From Marinobacter sp. SS13-12 (GTDB lineage: Bacteria > Pseudomonadota > Gammaproteobacteria > Pseudomonadales > Oleiphilaceae), in assembly GCF_030227115.1 (NCBI RefSeq), contig NZ_JASSUA010000001.1, forward strand, positions 1,798,001 to 1,862,000: 64,000 nucleotides of DNA, written 5' to 3'. The position numbers and the translations under genes were made by a program. The notes under the pieces were generated by a model. It was not told the origin of the DNA, ran no database searches, and saw only the letters and a program-made list of their open reading frames with translations. Within the stretch, counting starts at the first letter, position 1. Each line of letters opens with the position of its first letter. This document shows positions 51,807 to 60,895 of the stretch, piece after piece.

Positions 51807-51830
51807 CGGCTGCCAGCCCGGCCTGAGACA

Positions 51831-52745
51831 TCAGGCCGGCTTTACTGCAAATCCCTGACGCGGGAAGTGCACATGTACCTGGCCCACCCGCTTATGGGAG
51901 CGTCCCAGAACCAGCGCCTGGTTATCGGCATACACCAGTTTGCCGCTGACCGGCTCCCGCCCGTAATCATCCGGTGCAATTCCCACGTTCTTTCTGGCAA
52001 GCGGGTCATCACCGGCGGATTCAATGGCCCGTGGCATGGCATCGCGAGCGATGTCCAGAGCCTGATCTGCGGTGATTTCCCGGAATTCGCCATGGCCAAA
52101 GGCCCTCATCCGTTCCATCCAGGCAGTTACTTTCGGAAAGTCCCGAAGCCATGGTTTCCCGGCCAGGTCGCACACAAACCAGAGGCCGTGGTAAGCCGAG
52201 AAATCCGCGACGCAGGGAGTACTCCCGAAGAGGAAGTCGTCGTTTAGCATGGATTCCATGCTGCTGATATGGGAGATGACTTTTTCCTTGGCCTGAGGGC
52301 CCCGTAGTGCCTTGACCCGGGATTTTCTGCCCATGCTGATGCGGTCTTTGAGGAAGCGGAAGGCGTGGAAAAGCGATGTTTCCCTGACCAGCTTCTTCAG
52401 CATGCGGCCGTCGCTGGCGGCAATCACACAGGCCAGGAATACCTCCAGATCGGTGGTGCGCACGAAATCGATGACTTCCTGCGGCTGACCGGCCAGGCTC
52501 AGTTCTTTCTTGCCGCTCAGGCGCGCGATTTCGTCGGCAATGGCGCGGCTGTCACAAAAGACATCAGCGCCATTCTGGGCCACCGGAACCTTTCGGTAGC
52601 CGCCGGCGAGAATGGAAAGCACTGGCCTGGGTGGCATTTCCTTCACGGTAACGGATTGCCAGGAAAGGCCGGCATAGCCCAGCATCACCCGCACCTTTTC
52701 GGAAAAGGGGGACATGGGATAGTGGAACAGAATGAGATCTTGCAT
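51831..52745 (-). CDS. Glutathione S-transferase family protein, long form
   Basis: A 304-residue protein. Residues 1-80 form a thioredoxin-fold GST N-terminal domain (LILFHYPMSPFSEKVRVMLGYAGL, then VPVAQNGADVFCDSRAIADEIA). Residues 90-210 form a helical C-terminal domain with FLFGSTPCVADFSAYHGLWF. An extra C-terminal part of about 70 residues (from about 235) is not typical. The active residue in the first loop could be Ser (PMSPFSEK). ATG at 52745 fits the domain start. The substrate is unknown. Confidence 0.85.
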   Translation of the reverse strand: MQDLILFHYPMSPFSEKVRVMLGYAGLSWQSVTVKEMPPRPVLSILAGGYRKVPVAQNGADVFCDSRAIADEIARLSGKKELSLAGQPQEVIDFVRTTDLEVFLACVIAASDGRMLKKLVRETSLFHAFRFLKDRISMGRKSRVKALRGPQAKEKVISHISSMESMLNDDFLFGSTPCVADFSAYHGLWFVCDLAGKPWLRDFPKVTAWMERMRAFGHGEFREITADQALDIARDAMPRAIESAGDDPLARKNVGIAPDDYGREPVSGKLVYADNQALVLGRSHKRVGQVHVHFPRQGFAVKPA

Positions 52746-52848
52746 CGGGCGTAACCCTTCCTTGTTGACAGTATTAGCTGGCGAAACAAAGGAGGGTACG
52801 CTGCAAACCACCCTGGCGGAAGCCCCGAAGGTTGTCCGGCTGGGCCAC

Positions 52849-52956
52849 TCAGGCGGTCAGAAGCCCTGCTGATGCACAGTACAGGAATGCAACTGCGCCC
52901 GCGCAGATAAGCGCCCAGGCGGGGAAAATCAATGATGAGCGGGTTGTTGTTCTCAC
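52849..52956 (-). CDS. Predicted 35-residue single-helix membrane peptide
   Basis: A GTG-initiated small frame of 35 codons. It has a short basic, Thr-rich front (VRTTTRSS) and one hydrophobic segment (about 9-34: LIFPAWALICAGAVAFLYCA). A perfect GGAGGT ribosome site (52961-52966) lies 4 nt before the GTG, the best reason to call it. It sits alone in the gap between the GST gene and the acyl-CoA synthetase gene. I recognise no family, and chance is possible. Confidence 0.4.
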   Translation of the reverse strand: MRTTTRSSLIFPAWALICAGAVAFLYCASAGLLTA

Positions 52957-53197
52957 AGGCACCTCCAGAGTGACCTTTTTGTTGTTGTTCTCTACGCTAA
53001 CTTCGTCACTCTAGACCATAATTGACAGATGTCACGAATTAAAGTGTGCTGCGTGTCGCATTTGTCCGGTTTGGCGGCGAGATGATCCCGGCATGGGGGG
53101 AGCTTGAGGAAACGGCAAATACAGGTACTATCTACCTGGCTACGCTTAAGTCTGATAAAAAAAAGTGATTCCGGATTATAACAATAAGGAGCCTTCG

Positions 53198-54880
53198 ATG
53201 GCGGTAGACAACGCAAAGCAATCCTCCCTTCATTGCCTTTACTATTGGGCGGAGCAGACTCCCGATAAGGGTTATCTGACCCAGCCGTTTCCGGATGGAA
53301 CCACCGAAGACATCACCTGGAAGCAGGCGGCAGACCAGGTCTCCCGGATGGCGGCCCATCTGGGGACCCTGGAACTTCCTGAGCGCAGCAATATTGCGAT
53401 CCTGGGTAAAAACAGCGCGCACTGGATCCTGTGTGACCTGGCCACCTGGGCCGCAGGGCACGTTTCAGTTCCGCTGTACCCCACGTTGAACGGCGATACG
53501 GCGGCCTATGTTCTTGAGCACAGCGAGGCGAAGCTGCTTTTCCTGGGTAAGCTGGACGGCAAGGCCGACGGCTGGAACGACATCAAGGGCCACATCCCTG
53601 ACGACCTGCCGATTATCTCGCTGCCGATGTCGCCCCGGGACGACACCCCGAAATGGCTGGACATCATTGCCAGCCAGGAGCCGGCGGAGCCGAAACTGCC
53701 AGATCCCGACGACCTGGCGACCATCGTTTATACCTCGGGCAGTACCGGGCGCCCGAAAGGTGTCATGCACAGTTTCCGCACCATGATTTCCGTGGCGGAT
53801 GGCTTGCAGCAAATATTTCCGGTCACCCAGGACGAACGCATGCTCTCCTATCTGCCGCTTGCCCATGTGGCGGAGCGTGCCGCCGTCGAAACCCAGTCGC
53901 TGTATTACGGATTCCATCTCTATTTCGCCAATTCCCTGGAAACCTTCCAGGAGGACTTGCAGCGGGCCCGCCCGACCCTGTTCTTCTCGGTGCCGCGCCT
54001 GTGGATGAAATTCTACCTAGGCGTCAATGCCAAGTTGCCGCCCAAGAAACAGAAAGTGCTGTTTAATATTCCACTGCTAAACCGGCTGGTTAAGAGGAAA
54101 GTACTCAAGCAGCTGGGGCTCGACCATTGCCGTGCAGCCCTTACAGGTGCAGCGCCACTGTCCGGTGAAATCATTGCCTGGTATCGCAACCTGGGCCTCG
54201 AGCTGCTGGAAGTGTATGGCATGTCCGAAAACTTCGGTTATTCCCATGCCAACCGCCCGGGCGCGGCGAAGCCCGGCACCGTGGGCGTGACCAACCCGGG
54301 CGTGGAACACCGCCTGGCAGAGGGTGGAGAAGTTCAGGTGAAAAGCCCCGGGCAAATGCTGGGCTATTACAAGAACGAAGAGAAGACCCGCGAAGACATC
54401 ACCGACGATGGCTTCCTGAAAACCGGTGATATGGGGGAAATCGACAAGGACGGTTTCCTGAGAATTACCGGCCGGGTAAAGGACCTGTTCAAAACCTCCA
54501 AGGGCAAGTACGTGGTACCGGTGCCTATCGAAAACCGCTTCAACCATCCGAAAGCAGAGGTGGTGTGTGTGGCCGGTGCCAATCAGCCCCAGCCATGCCT
54601 GATGGTGCTGCTATCGGAAGAAGCGCGTGAGGAACTGGAAGCCGGTGGCAGCCGGGACGAGCTTGAGCAGGAGCTGGCCGCAGAGCTGGATGCGGTAAAC
54701 AGGGAATGCGAGGGCCATGAAAAACTGGCCTTTGTGGTCGTCGTGAAGGAACCCTGGACCATGGAAAACGGCATGCTGACCCCCACCATGAAGATCAAGC
54801 GGAACGTGATCGAGGACTACTACAACCGCAAAATGGATGAGTGGTTCGGCAAGAAACAGAAAGTGATCTGGGAATTCTGA
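53198..54880 (+). CDS. AMP-dependent acyl-CoA synthetase (long-chain type)
   Basis: A 560-residue adenylating enzyme forming acyl-CoA from fatty acid, ATP and CoA. Motif A1 is TIVYTSGSTGRPKGVMHSF; later come SYLPLAHVAERAAVE, EVYGMSENFGYSHAN, TGDMGEIDKDGFLRITGRVKDLFKTSKGKYVVP and the C-terminal Lys near MKIKRNVIED. ATG at 53198 has AAGGAG 7 nt upstream; the frame runs 11 codons further back. The substrate chain length cannot be assigned safely. It is the only fatty-acid gene in the area. Confidence 0.92.
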   Translation: MAVDNAKQSSLHCLYYWAEQTPDKGYLTQPFPDGTTEDITWKQAADQVSRMAAHLGTLELPERSNIAILGKNSAHWILCDLATWAAGHVSVPLYPTLNGDTAAYVLEHSEAKLLFLGKLDGKADGWNDIKGHIPDDLPIISLPMSPRDDTPKWLDIIASQEPAEPKLPDPDDLATIVYTSGSTGRPKGVMHSFRTMISVADGLQQIFPVTQDERMLSYLPLAHVAERAAVETQSLYYGFHLYFANSLETFQEDLQRARPTLFFSVPRLWMKFYLGVNAKLPPKKQKVLFNIPLLNRLVKRKVLKQLGLDHCRAALTGAAPLSGEIIAWYRNLGLELLEVYGMSENFGYSHANRPGAAKPGTVGVTNPGVEHRLAEGGEVQVKSPGQMLGYYKNEEKTREDITDDGFLKTGDMGEIDKDGFLRITGRVKDLFKTSKGKYVVPVPIENRFNHPKAEVVCVAGANQPQPCLMVLLSEEAREELEAGGSRDELEQELAAELDAVNRECEGHEKLAFVVVVKEPWTMENGMLTPTMKIKRNVIEDYYNRKMDEWFGKKQKVIWEF

Positions 54881-54895
54881 GCCTGCAAACGAAAA

Positions 54896-54929
54896 CACCG
54901 GTGGGCCTGAGTGTTCAGGGCCACCGGTG
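54896..54929 (-). terminator. Strong hairpin terminator between acyl-CoA synthetase and small gene
   Basis: Left arm CACCGGTGGGCCTGA (54896-54910), loop GTGT, right arm TCAGGGCCACCGGTG (54915-54929), with one G-G mismatch in the stem. On the minus strand it is followed by GTTTTCGTTTG, which fits rho-independent termination of the small gene at 54963-55160. It may also end the acyl-CoA synthetase transcript in the other direction. Confidence 0.7.
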
Positions 54930-54962
54930 CTGATGAAATCTGTCTTCCTTTACAGGGGGCGC

Positions 54963-55160
54963 TTAGTGCTCGCCCTGCATCATCTGGGGCATCTCCGGCG
55001 TTGCGGTTGCTGCCTTCTTTCTCCAGGAACCCATCTTCCGGCTGATAACCTGTGCGGCCTGCCTTGCAGCTGCACGGGTGTATTGGCGCCTGACCTCAGT
55101 ACTGTTGTGGAGGATACTGGATGGCATGGGGTGTACGGTCGCGATATGTGCTTGAGTCAT
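54963..55160 (-). CDS. Small basic protein of unknown function (65 residues)
   Basis: A 65-residue protein with no recognised family. It is basic in the middle (RRQYTRAAARQAAQVISRKMGSWRKK) and rich in Ala, Met and Thr at both ends, with no membrane helix. AAGGAGG lies 8 nt before the ATG, and the strong terminator follows, so it looks like a real monocistronic gene. It may be nucleic-acid binding, judging only from charge. Confidence 0.6.
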   Translation of the reverse strand: MTQAHIATVHPMPSSILHNSTEVRRQYTRAAARQAAQVISRKMGSWRKKAATATPEMPQMMQGEH

Positions 55161-55289
55161 AGCGCCTTCCTCCTTATCTGGTGGGTTGAAAAAATATTGG
55201 TTAGCTGACTATGTAAAAGACTATACGCCTTCTTTTTTGCAGCTTAAATACGTTAAAATCCGTACTCATGTTGCAAATATGCAGTAGCT

Positions 55290-56186
55290 ATGGACTGGGA
55301 TTATCTTCGATATATACATGCGCTGGCTATAGGTGGAACCCTCGCCAAAGCCGGTGACATACTGGGTGTGCACCAGACCACGGTGCTTCGCCGTCTGGAC
55401 CAGATGGAAGAACAGCTGGGCGTGCAGTTTTTTGAGCGCAATCGTGACGGACTGCAGCTGACGCCGGTGGGTGAAACCGCCTTCCGCGCGGCTGAAAGGC
55501 TGACCGGCGATATGGAAAACCTCGAGCGCCAGCTGGTGGGGCAGGATTCGGCACCCGTGGGCAAAGTCAGGCTCGCCGCTACCGATACCATGGTCAACGC
55601 ATTGATCAGCCCGATGATTGCCGATCTGGTGCGGGAATACCCGGAAATTGAGCTGGAAGTGCTCACTGATAACGATGTGCTCAATCTCAGCCACCGCGAG
55701 GCTGACCTGACGCTGCGGCCGGTCAATAAACCCCAGGCCACCCTGGAAGGTGAACGTATCGGTACCATCGAGTCGGCCATCTATGGGGCCGCAAGGTACT
55801 GCAAGCGCAACCCTGACATGGACCTGGAGACCGCACCGGACCAGCAACTCTGGATTCTGCCCGATGAGAGTTTCAGTCACCTGGCAACCGGGCGCTGGTA
55901 CCGCAAGCACCTGAAAAACGCCTCTTCCATTATTCGTTGCAACAGCCTTCAGGCTATGCACGCCCTCGCTAGATCCGGGGCCGGTCTCGCCGCGTTGCCC
56001 TGTTACCTGGGAGACGGCACCCGAGAACTGGAGCGGCTGTCTCCACCTCTGGAAGGCGAAGGTGTGGATCTCTGGCTGATGGTTAACCACGAAACCCAGC
56101 AGATGGCACGGGTCCGGATCGTGATGGAGTTTCTGACTTCCAGGCTGGCAAAGCTATCACCGCGAGTGGAGGGAGACGGGGTCTGA
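55290..56186 (+). CDS. LysR family transcriptional regulator
   Basis: A 298-residue LysR-type regulator. The N-terminal helix-turn-helix has GGTLAKAGDILGVHQTTVLRRLDQMEEQLGVQFFERNRDG, and the effector domain follows (PVGKVRLAATDTMVNALISPMIADLVREYPEIELEVL in parts). HQTTVLRRL in place of the usual SQ(P/S) is a subgroup trait. The target is unknown; the divergent 65-residue gene is 130 bp away and is the most natural candidate. Confidence 0.9.
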   Translation: MDWDYLRYIHALAIGGTLAKAGDILGVHQTTVLRRLDQMEEQLGVQFFERNRDGLQLTPVGETAFRAAERLTGDMENLERQLVGQDSAPVGKVRLAATDTMVNALISPMIADLVREYPEIELEVLTDNDVLNLSHREADLTLRPVNKPQATLEGERIGTIESAIYGAARYCKRNPDMDLETAPDQQLWILPDESFSHLATGRWYRKHLKNASSIIRCNSLQAMHALARSGAGLAALPCYLGDGTRELERLSPPLEGEGVDLWLMVNHETQQMARVRIVMEFLTSRLAKLSPRVEGDGV

Positions 56187-56193
56187 CCCGCCT

Positions 56194-56910
56194 CTACCAG
56201 TCACCGCAAAACGGCCAGAATTGATAGAAGCGCCAGCACTGGAACTCTTCCTCGCAGGTCTGTAGTTGTCGATGGTAGCGAAAAGCCCGGGTTTGCACCC
56301 GCTCGGCCAGTGACATCACTGCCGGCTTGGCCAGGTAACTTTGTCGTTGGTACCCGGTTCTGCCCTCGTGGTAGGCGAGGTAGAGTTTCTCCGGGCTGGT
56401 AAGAGGAATGCCCACGTCGCGGTTGGTCAGGTGGTTATACCAGCCCACAAAGTCCAGTGCGTGTTTCATATTGGTACGCACCACCGATAATCCGTCGCCG
56501 TTTGCCTCCAGATACTCGCCCCAGGCAGGGTCCAGAGCCTGGGCGTAGCCGTAAGCAGACGTTGGCCGGGTCCAGGGAATGAATCCCAGCAGCTGGCTAC
56601 GGGGCGGCCGGGCATGGCTGCGGAACGACGACTCGTAAAAAACGAACGCCAGTTGTGTGGCGATGGGCGTGCCCCAGCGCTCTTTCGAGCGGCTGGCGTA
56701 GTCATACCAGACCGGATGTTCCCGGAAAATCTCACAGACGTTCTCCGTGTTGGCCGGGGGGTCGGGTTCCAGCAGACTGAACCGCAGGGTCGCCACAATC
56801 GCGATGGCCAGGCCCAGTGAGGGGAGTCCGTACCAGCGCAGCCGCGACTTCCAGATTTTCAGTCGGTTACGACGTTTCTTCATGGGCAACTCAGGGCTCT
56901 CTTGCTCCAC
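56194..56910 (-). CDS. Transglycosylase SLT-domain protein, inner membrane anchored
   Basis: A 238-residue protein. A basic cytoplasmic start (KKRRNRLKIWKSRLRW) precedes one helix (about 27-45), then a periplasmic SLT-like domain with catalytic Glu in QLAFVFYESSFRSHARPPRS-like sequence, AYGYAQALDPAWGEYLEANGDG and YHEGRTGYQ. It is a probable peptidoglycan lyase of a small family seen in pseudomonads and relatives. The start may be MKKRRNRL (56883) instead. It ends 8 bp from the LysR stop. Confidence 0.8.
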   Translation of the reverse strand: MEQESPELPMKKRRNRLKIWKSRLRWYGLPSLGLAIAIVATLRFSLLEPDPPANTENVCEIFREHPVWYDYASRSKERWGTPIATQLAFVFYESSFRSHARPPRSQLLGFIPWTRPTSAYGYAQALDPAWGEYLEANGDGLSVVRTNMKHALDFVGWYNHLTNRDVGIPLTSPEKLYLAYHEGRTGYQRQSYLAKPAVMSLAERVQTRAFRYHRQLQTCEEEFQCWRFYQFWPFCGDW

Positions 56911-57006
56911 ACTACAAAATGGTCATCTAACGTCGGCCCGGTTTGCTTGCAGGGGGCGCCGGCGCCATGGCATAACAAACATCCGATTTCACAGGATACT
57001 AGGTTC

Positions 57007-57825
57007 ATGCGCGCACTATCCCAAGTTAAACCGGCTTTACTTTTTCTTATGCTGGTCTGTACGTCCGCTACTGCCAGCCCATTGGCTGACTCGGTGCTAC
57101 GGGCGTCCCCCATCGACGAGATTGTCGCCCAGTATCCGGCAATGATGAGCCAGGGCGTACGTGAGGGTCTTAAGCAGAGCGGCCGGGTAGAGCCATTCGT
57201 CGCCAACACCATCAGCAATGTTGTCAGCAATGCGTTCAGTGTCGCGCAGATTCGCGCCCAGGTGGTTGAGGACCTGAATCAGGGCCTGAGTGATCAGCAA
57301 TTGAATTCTGTACTTGCCTGGTATGAAACGCCGTTGGCAGAGAAGATTTCCCGGGCAGAGGTTGCCGCGTCCAGGCCGGCAGCGTGGAAAAAAGTGGAGG
57401 CCGCAGCCGCGGACTTACAGGAAAAATACGAAGGCAGCGAGCGTGCGAAGCTTTTTGAACGGTTTGACAGGGCTGCCCGGGCCACCGAGAGCACAGTGGA
57501 CACCACCGTAGCGGTCCAGTTGGGCCTGGCCTCGGCCATGGCTGCCTTCAACGGTAGCAAGGGCCCCACTTTCGAGCAGCTGCAGCAGAAGATTGAAAGC
57601 CAGAGAGGCATGCTGCGTGGCTTGGTTGCCCAACAGGTCTACGTCGGCTACCTCTATACCTATCAGGAGCTGAGCACGTCCGAACTGAAAGACTATGTTG
57701 AATTTCTCGAGAGTGATGCCGGTTCAGCATTCACCCGGGTGGCCACCAGCAGTATTCAGCGCTCGATTACCGACCCCGTGGAATCGGTGGGCAATCAGTT
57801 GACGCGGTTTTTGAATCCTCAATAA
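57007..57825 (+). CDS. DUF2059-like secreted protein
   Basis: A 272-residue secreted protein. The signal peptide ends at TSATAS (about 24). DUF2059-like features are LSDQQLNSVLAWYETPLAEKISRAE and, near the C-terminus, STSELKDYVEFLESDAGSAFTRVATSS, two similar amphipathic repeats (L-x-x-Y-x-x-F/Y-x-E/T-S/P-x-x-G/A). ATG at 57007 was chosen for the signal peptide; the frame continues upstream without sense. The function is unknown. Confidence 0.7.
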   Translation: MRALSQVKPALLFLMLVCTSATASPLADSVLRASPIDEIVAQYPAMMSQGVREGLKQSGRVEPFVANTISNVVSNAFSVAQIRAQVVEDLNQGLSDQQLNSVLAWYETPLAEKISRAEVAASRPAAWKKVEAAAADLQEKYEGSERAKLFERFDRAARATESTVDTTVAVQLGLASAMAAFNGSKGPTFEQLQQKIESQRGMLRGLVAQQVYVGYLYTYQELSTSELKDYVEFLESDAGSAFTRVATSSIQRSITDPVESVGNQLTRFLNPQ

Positions 57826-57904
57826 AACCCGTCAGGGTTTGAAAACCAGCCGGTTTGGGTCCAGTCTCCAGTAGTAACCTTTCCTCCGCCCGGAGACGAC
57901 CCCT

Positions 57905-59083
57905 ATGGATTTCAACGCCTACCAGAAAGCCCTGGCCAGAGAACTCAGGGGGCGCGAATGCCCCTTTCCCCAGGCTGAATACGATCAGCGTCTCAAGCAG
58001 CTCAGGGCCGGAATGGCGGCGGAAGGTGTCGAGGCATTGCTGCTGACCGATCCGTCCGATCTTTTCTACCTGACCGGCTACAGTACCTTCGAGGTTTCCG
58101 TTCACGTCGCGCTGGTGGTCACGGCCGAGTCCCTGATGCTACAGGTACCGTCCATTGAAACCGGCCCTGCCATGATCACCACCCGGGTTGATAACGTCAC
58201 TGGCTACCGCTGGGAGGGGATTGGTGATGTGCTTGACCCGCTGGCACAGGCTCTCAGTGGTCATGGAACAATCGTAGGTATCGACTACTGGCATGGCTCG
58301 TTGCGCCAGGGTGTTGTGGAAGGGTTAAAGCAGCGGCTGCCGGATACCCAATTCGTGGACGCCTCCGGCCTGCTGAAAAATAGCCGCATCGTGAAATCGT
58401 CCGCGGAAATTGACTGCCTGAGGCAAAGTGCCCGCATTACCGGGCTGGGTATAGAAGCCGCTGTTTCAGCCATACAACCCGGCATGACCGACAACGACAT
58501 CGCAGCCGTGGGCGCCGAAGCCCTGTTGGCCGGTGGTAGTGAATTCATGAGCATGCAGCCTATCGTCACCGTGGGGCAGCGAAGCAGCGTGATTCATACC
58601 AACCACAAGCGGTGCAAGGTGGAGGATGGCGATACCGTCTTCCTGGAGTTCGGGGCGGTCTGGCAGCGTTATACGGCCCCGATGATGCGTACCGTCGTGG
58701 CTGGCCAGCCGTCCGCCAGGATGCGATCGGTGTTCGACGGCTGCCGACGCGTGGTGGATGCCCTGCAGGCCGCCATGGTACCGGGCAGGACCTTTGATTC
58801 CGCGGCCAGCGCCGCGGAACAGGCAATGGCACCGCTGGCTGATGAGGTGTTTTTCTCCGGGGTGTTTGGCTACACCGTTGGTGCGCAGTTCCCCCCATCC
58901 TGGGTGGAGGGCTCGGGGTTTATTGCTCGCGGTGAATTCACGGTGTTTCGGCAAGGCATGGTATTTCACCTGCCGATCTGCCTGCGGATTCCGGGGCAGT
59001 GGGGTATTGGCTGCAGTGATACGGTGCTGGTCGGCGAAACTGGAGCGGAACCGCTGACGTCCAACCCCTGGCGGCTCGACTGA
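57905..59083 (+). CDS. M24-like creatinase/DoeA-type hydrolase without metal ligands
   Basis: A 392-residue pita-bread-fold protein, with an N-terminal creatinase domain (about 1-160) and an M24 catalytic domain (170-390). Metalloprotease ligands are missing: VFLEFGAVWQRYTAPMMRT replaces the two-Asp motif, and GYTVGAQFPPSW replaces HGIG. Creatinase and ectoine hydrolase DoeA have a similar metal-free site with the E-F/I-x-G...RY...RT pattern. It probably hydrolyses a C-N bond in a small compound such as creatine or ectoine, not a prolyl peptide. No ectoine genes are adjacent. Confidence 0.75.
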   Translation: MDFNAYQKALARELRGRECPFPQAEYDQRLKQLRAGMAAEGVEALLLTDPSDLFYLTGYSTFEVSVHVALVVTAESLMLQVPSIETGPAMITTRVDNVTGYRWEGIGDVLDPLAQALSGHGTIVGIDYWHGSLRQGVVEGLKQRLPDTQFVDASGLLKNSRIVKSSAEIDCLRQSARITGLGIEAAVSAIQPGMTDNDIAAVGAEALLAGGSEFMSMQPIVTVGQRSSVIHTNHKRCKVEDGDTVFLEFGAVWQRYTAPMMRTVVAGQPSARMRSVFDGCRRVVDALQAAMVPGRTFDSAASAAEQAMAPLADEVFFSGVFGYTVGAQFPPSWVEGSGFIARGEFTVFRQGMVFHLPICLRIPGQWGIGCSDTVLVGETGAEPLTSNPWRLD

Positions 59084-59092
59084 ACAGCCCGG

Positions 59093-59911
59093 TTATTGGC
59101 CCGATGATTTGATTGAGGCTTGCGGTCTGCTTTCGAAATAGTTGCTGTAACGTCCGTCGTCCCTGAACGTTTTCAGGCCACGGTTGAATATTTCCCGCAG
59201 CCTCTCCGTTTCCGGTTCGTCCGCCGGAAACAGCAGGAAGCTCTTGTTTTCGGAAATGGGTTCAGGGTGGTGGGTAATCTGGCGGGCCTCTTCCTGGTCG
59301 GTTTCCCGTCGGAGAATATAGTAGCCAACGTTGATTTCTTCCGGAAAGGCATCGATGCGCCCGTACAGCAGCCTGCGGAAATTGAGTTCTGTGGAGGCTA
59401 CCCATTCCACGTCCAGAATCTCATTTTCAACAGCCCTGTCGAATTTCGGGCCGTAGCTGTAGCCGATGCTGGCCCCGAGGCGGAGGTCGGAAAGGTCTGC
59501 TATTTGGTCCCAATGGATGGGGGCAGCCTTTCGGTAAAAAAGCACGAAGCGTTCATTCATTACCGGGTCGCTGTAGACAAAGTCCTTTTCCCGGTCTGCA
59601 GCATACATCCAGATTGCAGTCGCATCATGTTTGCCTGCTGCGGCTTCCCGGTAGGCTCGTTTCCAGGGCAGGAAATGGAACTCCACCTCGTAGCCTGCCT
59701 CTGCAAAGATGTCACTGACCAGTCGGGCAACACTGCCCTGACCCGGCTCACCTTCCACAAAGAAGGGGGGCCAGTCACCAACGCTGATACTCAGTTGCCG
59801 ATCATCATCATGCGCTAATGCAGGCGGCCACCAGAAAGCCACCAGTACAACGATATGCGCAATTACAAACTTCATGCAGTTGCCTACAGCCAAGGATGCT
59901 ACTGATAACAA
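59093..59911 (-). CDS. Periplasmic solute-binding protein, SBP_bac_3 type, orphan
   Basis: A 272-residue protein; MKFVIAHIVVLVAFWWPPALA (start at 59875, residue 13) is the likely signal peptide start. The mature part has LSISVGDWPPFFVEGEPGQG, VARLVSDIFAEAGYEVEFHFLPWKRAYREAAAGKHDATAIW and FVYSDPVMNERFVLFYRK, as in polar amino acid binding proteins. No permease or ATPase gene is adjacent. It may serve in sensing or be a relic of transport. Confidence 0.82.
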   Translation of the reverse strand: MLSVASLAVGNCMKFVIAHIVVLVAFWWPPALAHDDDRQLSISVGDWPPFFVEGEPGQGSVARLVSDIFAEAGYEVEFHFLPWKRAYREAAAGKHDATAIWMYAADREKDFVYSDPVMNERFVLFYRKAAPIHWDQIADLSDLRLGASIGYSYGPKFDRAVENEILDVEWVASTELNFRRLLYGRIDAFPEEINVGYYILRRETDQEEARQITHHPEPISENKSFLLFPADEPETERLREIFNRGLKTFRDDGRYSNYFESRPQASIKSSGQ

Positions 59912-59935
59912 TTCTAGTTCAAATGGCGGAGGAGG

Positions 59936-60895
59936 TCACTCCAACCTGATGTCGCGCAGGTAGACGGTTTTTGGTTCCTCTAACCTGGAGACGAACAGGC
60001 CCAGCCGCCGGACACTTCCCATATCCATAGTGCGGCCAGCAGGTGCGTTTCTGACCCTATCCAGATCCAGCCGAAAGCTCTGTTCACCGGGAGGCAGCAC
60101 CAGGCGTGTGTTAAAGCGGTCATTGTAGGCGTTATCGCCGAGGTCATGTTCAACGTCGTTGATTCGCAGAACCATCGGGATGGGATGATCCTGGGGGTTG
60201 TGCAGCACTATGACCAGGTGGCTGTAATCGCGCCAGTCGCCCGGGAAGTTGTGCAGGGAGACGCCGGAGTAGCGGTCGGTGCTCAGGGATATCCTCAGTT
60301 CGCCTTCCTGGCTGCTGAAAACGGGACTGATCGGTTCTTTCCGGATTGGCCCTTTCCAGAAAGGTGACGGGTCTGACTGGCCGAAATCGTAGAGTGCCGG
60401 CAACAACTGGCTGACCCTGTATTGTTGCAGGGCGACCCCGGCCGTGGCGGTAACTTCTACAACCAGCAGTACGCCAACGATGATTCGCAGAGACCAGGTG
60501 GCCAGCACAGAGTGCCCGGCGCACGACGCCAGCGGTCGTATCGCGAGTACGACCCATAGCCCGAGCAAATTACGGAAGATGTCCTGCCAGTCCATCTGGC
60601 GGCTGCTCCCGTACTGGAGCACTTCTATGCCCAGGCCCACCAGGAGTACCGCCAGGGTGGAGAGCCCCCACAGCTTCCAGCCGGTCCAGAACCGCCAGGG
60701 CTGAACAGCAAGAGTCAGCAGTGCAAAGAACAGGATATGTCCGAGATTCCAGGCGGACTTGTACAGTGGCCCGTCGGTCCACCCGGGGCCACCAATGAAG
60801 AAGAAGGGGGTTATCAGGACCACGCCCGCCAAGGCCAGATATTGCCATATCGGGGCTTTGCGGGCAGGTCTGTCAACTGACAGGTTTACGCCCAT
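59936..60895 (-). CDS. VanZ-like membrane protein with C-terminal carbohydrate-binding-like domain
   Basis: A 319-residue protein. Five or more helices are predicted in the first 150 residues with VanZ-type GLGIEVLQYGSSRQMDWQDIFRNLLG (the E-x-x-Q and N-x-x-G features). The last 140 residues form a soluble, beta-rich domain (YSGVSLHNFPGDWRDYSHLVIVLHNP, DRFNTRLVLPPGEQSFRLDL, TVYLRDIRLE) resembling galactose-binding-like domains. The topology suggests surface-polysaccharide handling. It overlaps ppiC by one base. Confidence 0.8.
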   Translation of the reverse strand: MGVNLSVDRPARKAPIWQYLALAGVVLITPFFFIGGPGWTDGPLYKSAWNLGHILFFALLTLAVQPWRFWTGWKLWGLSTLAVLLVGLGIEVLQYGSSRQMDWQDIFRNLLGLWVVLAIRPLASCAGHSVLATWSLRIIVGVLLVVEVTATAGVALQQYRVSQLLPALYDFGQSDPSPFWKGPIRKEPISPVFSSQEGELRISLSTDRYSGVSLHNFPGDWRDYSHLVIVLHNPQDHPIPMVLRINDVEHDLGDNAYNDRFNTRLVLPPGEQSFRLDLDRVRNAPAGRTMDMGSVRRLGLFVSRLEEPKTVYLRDIRLE

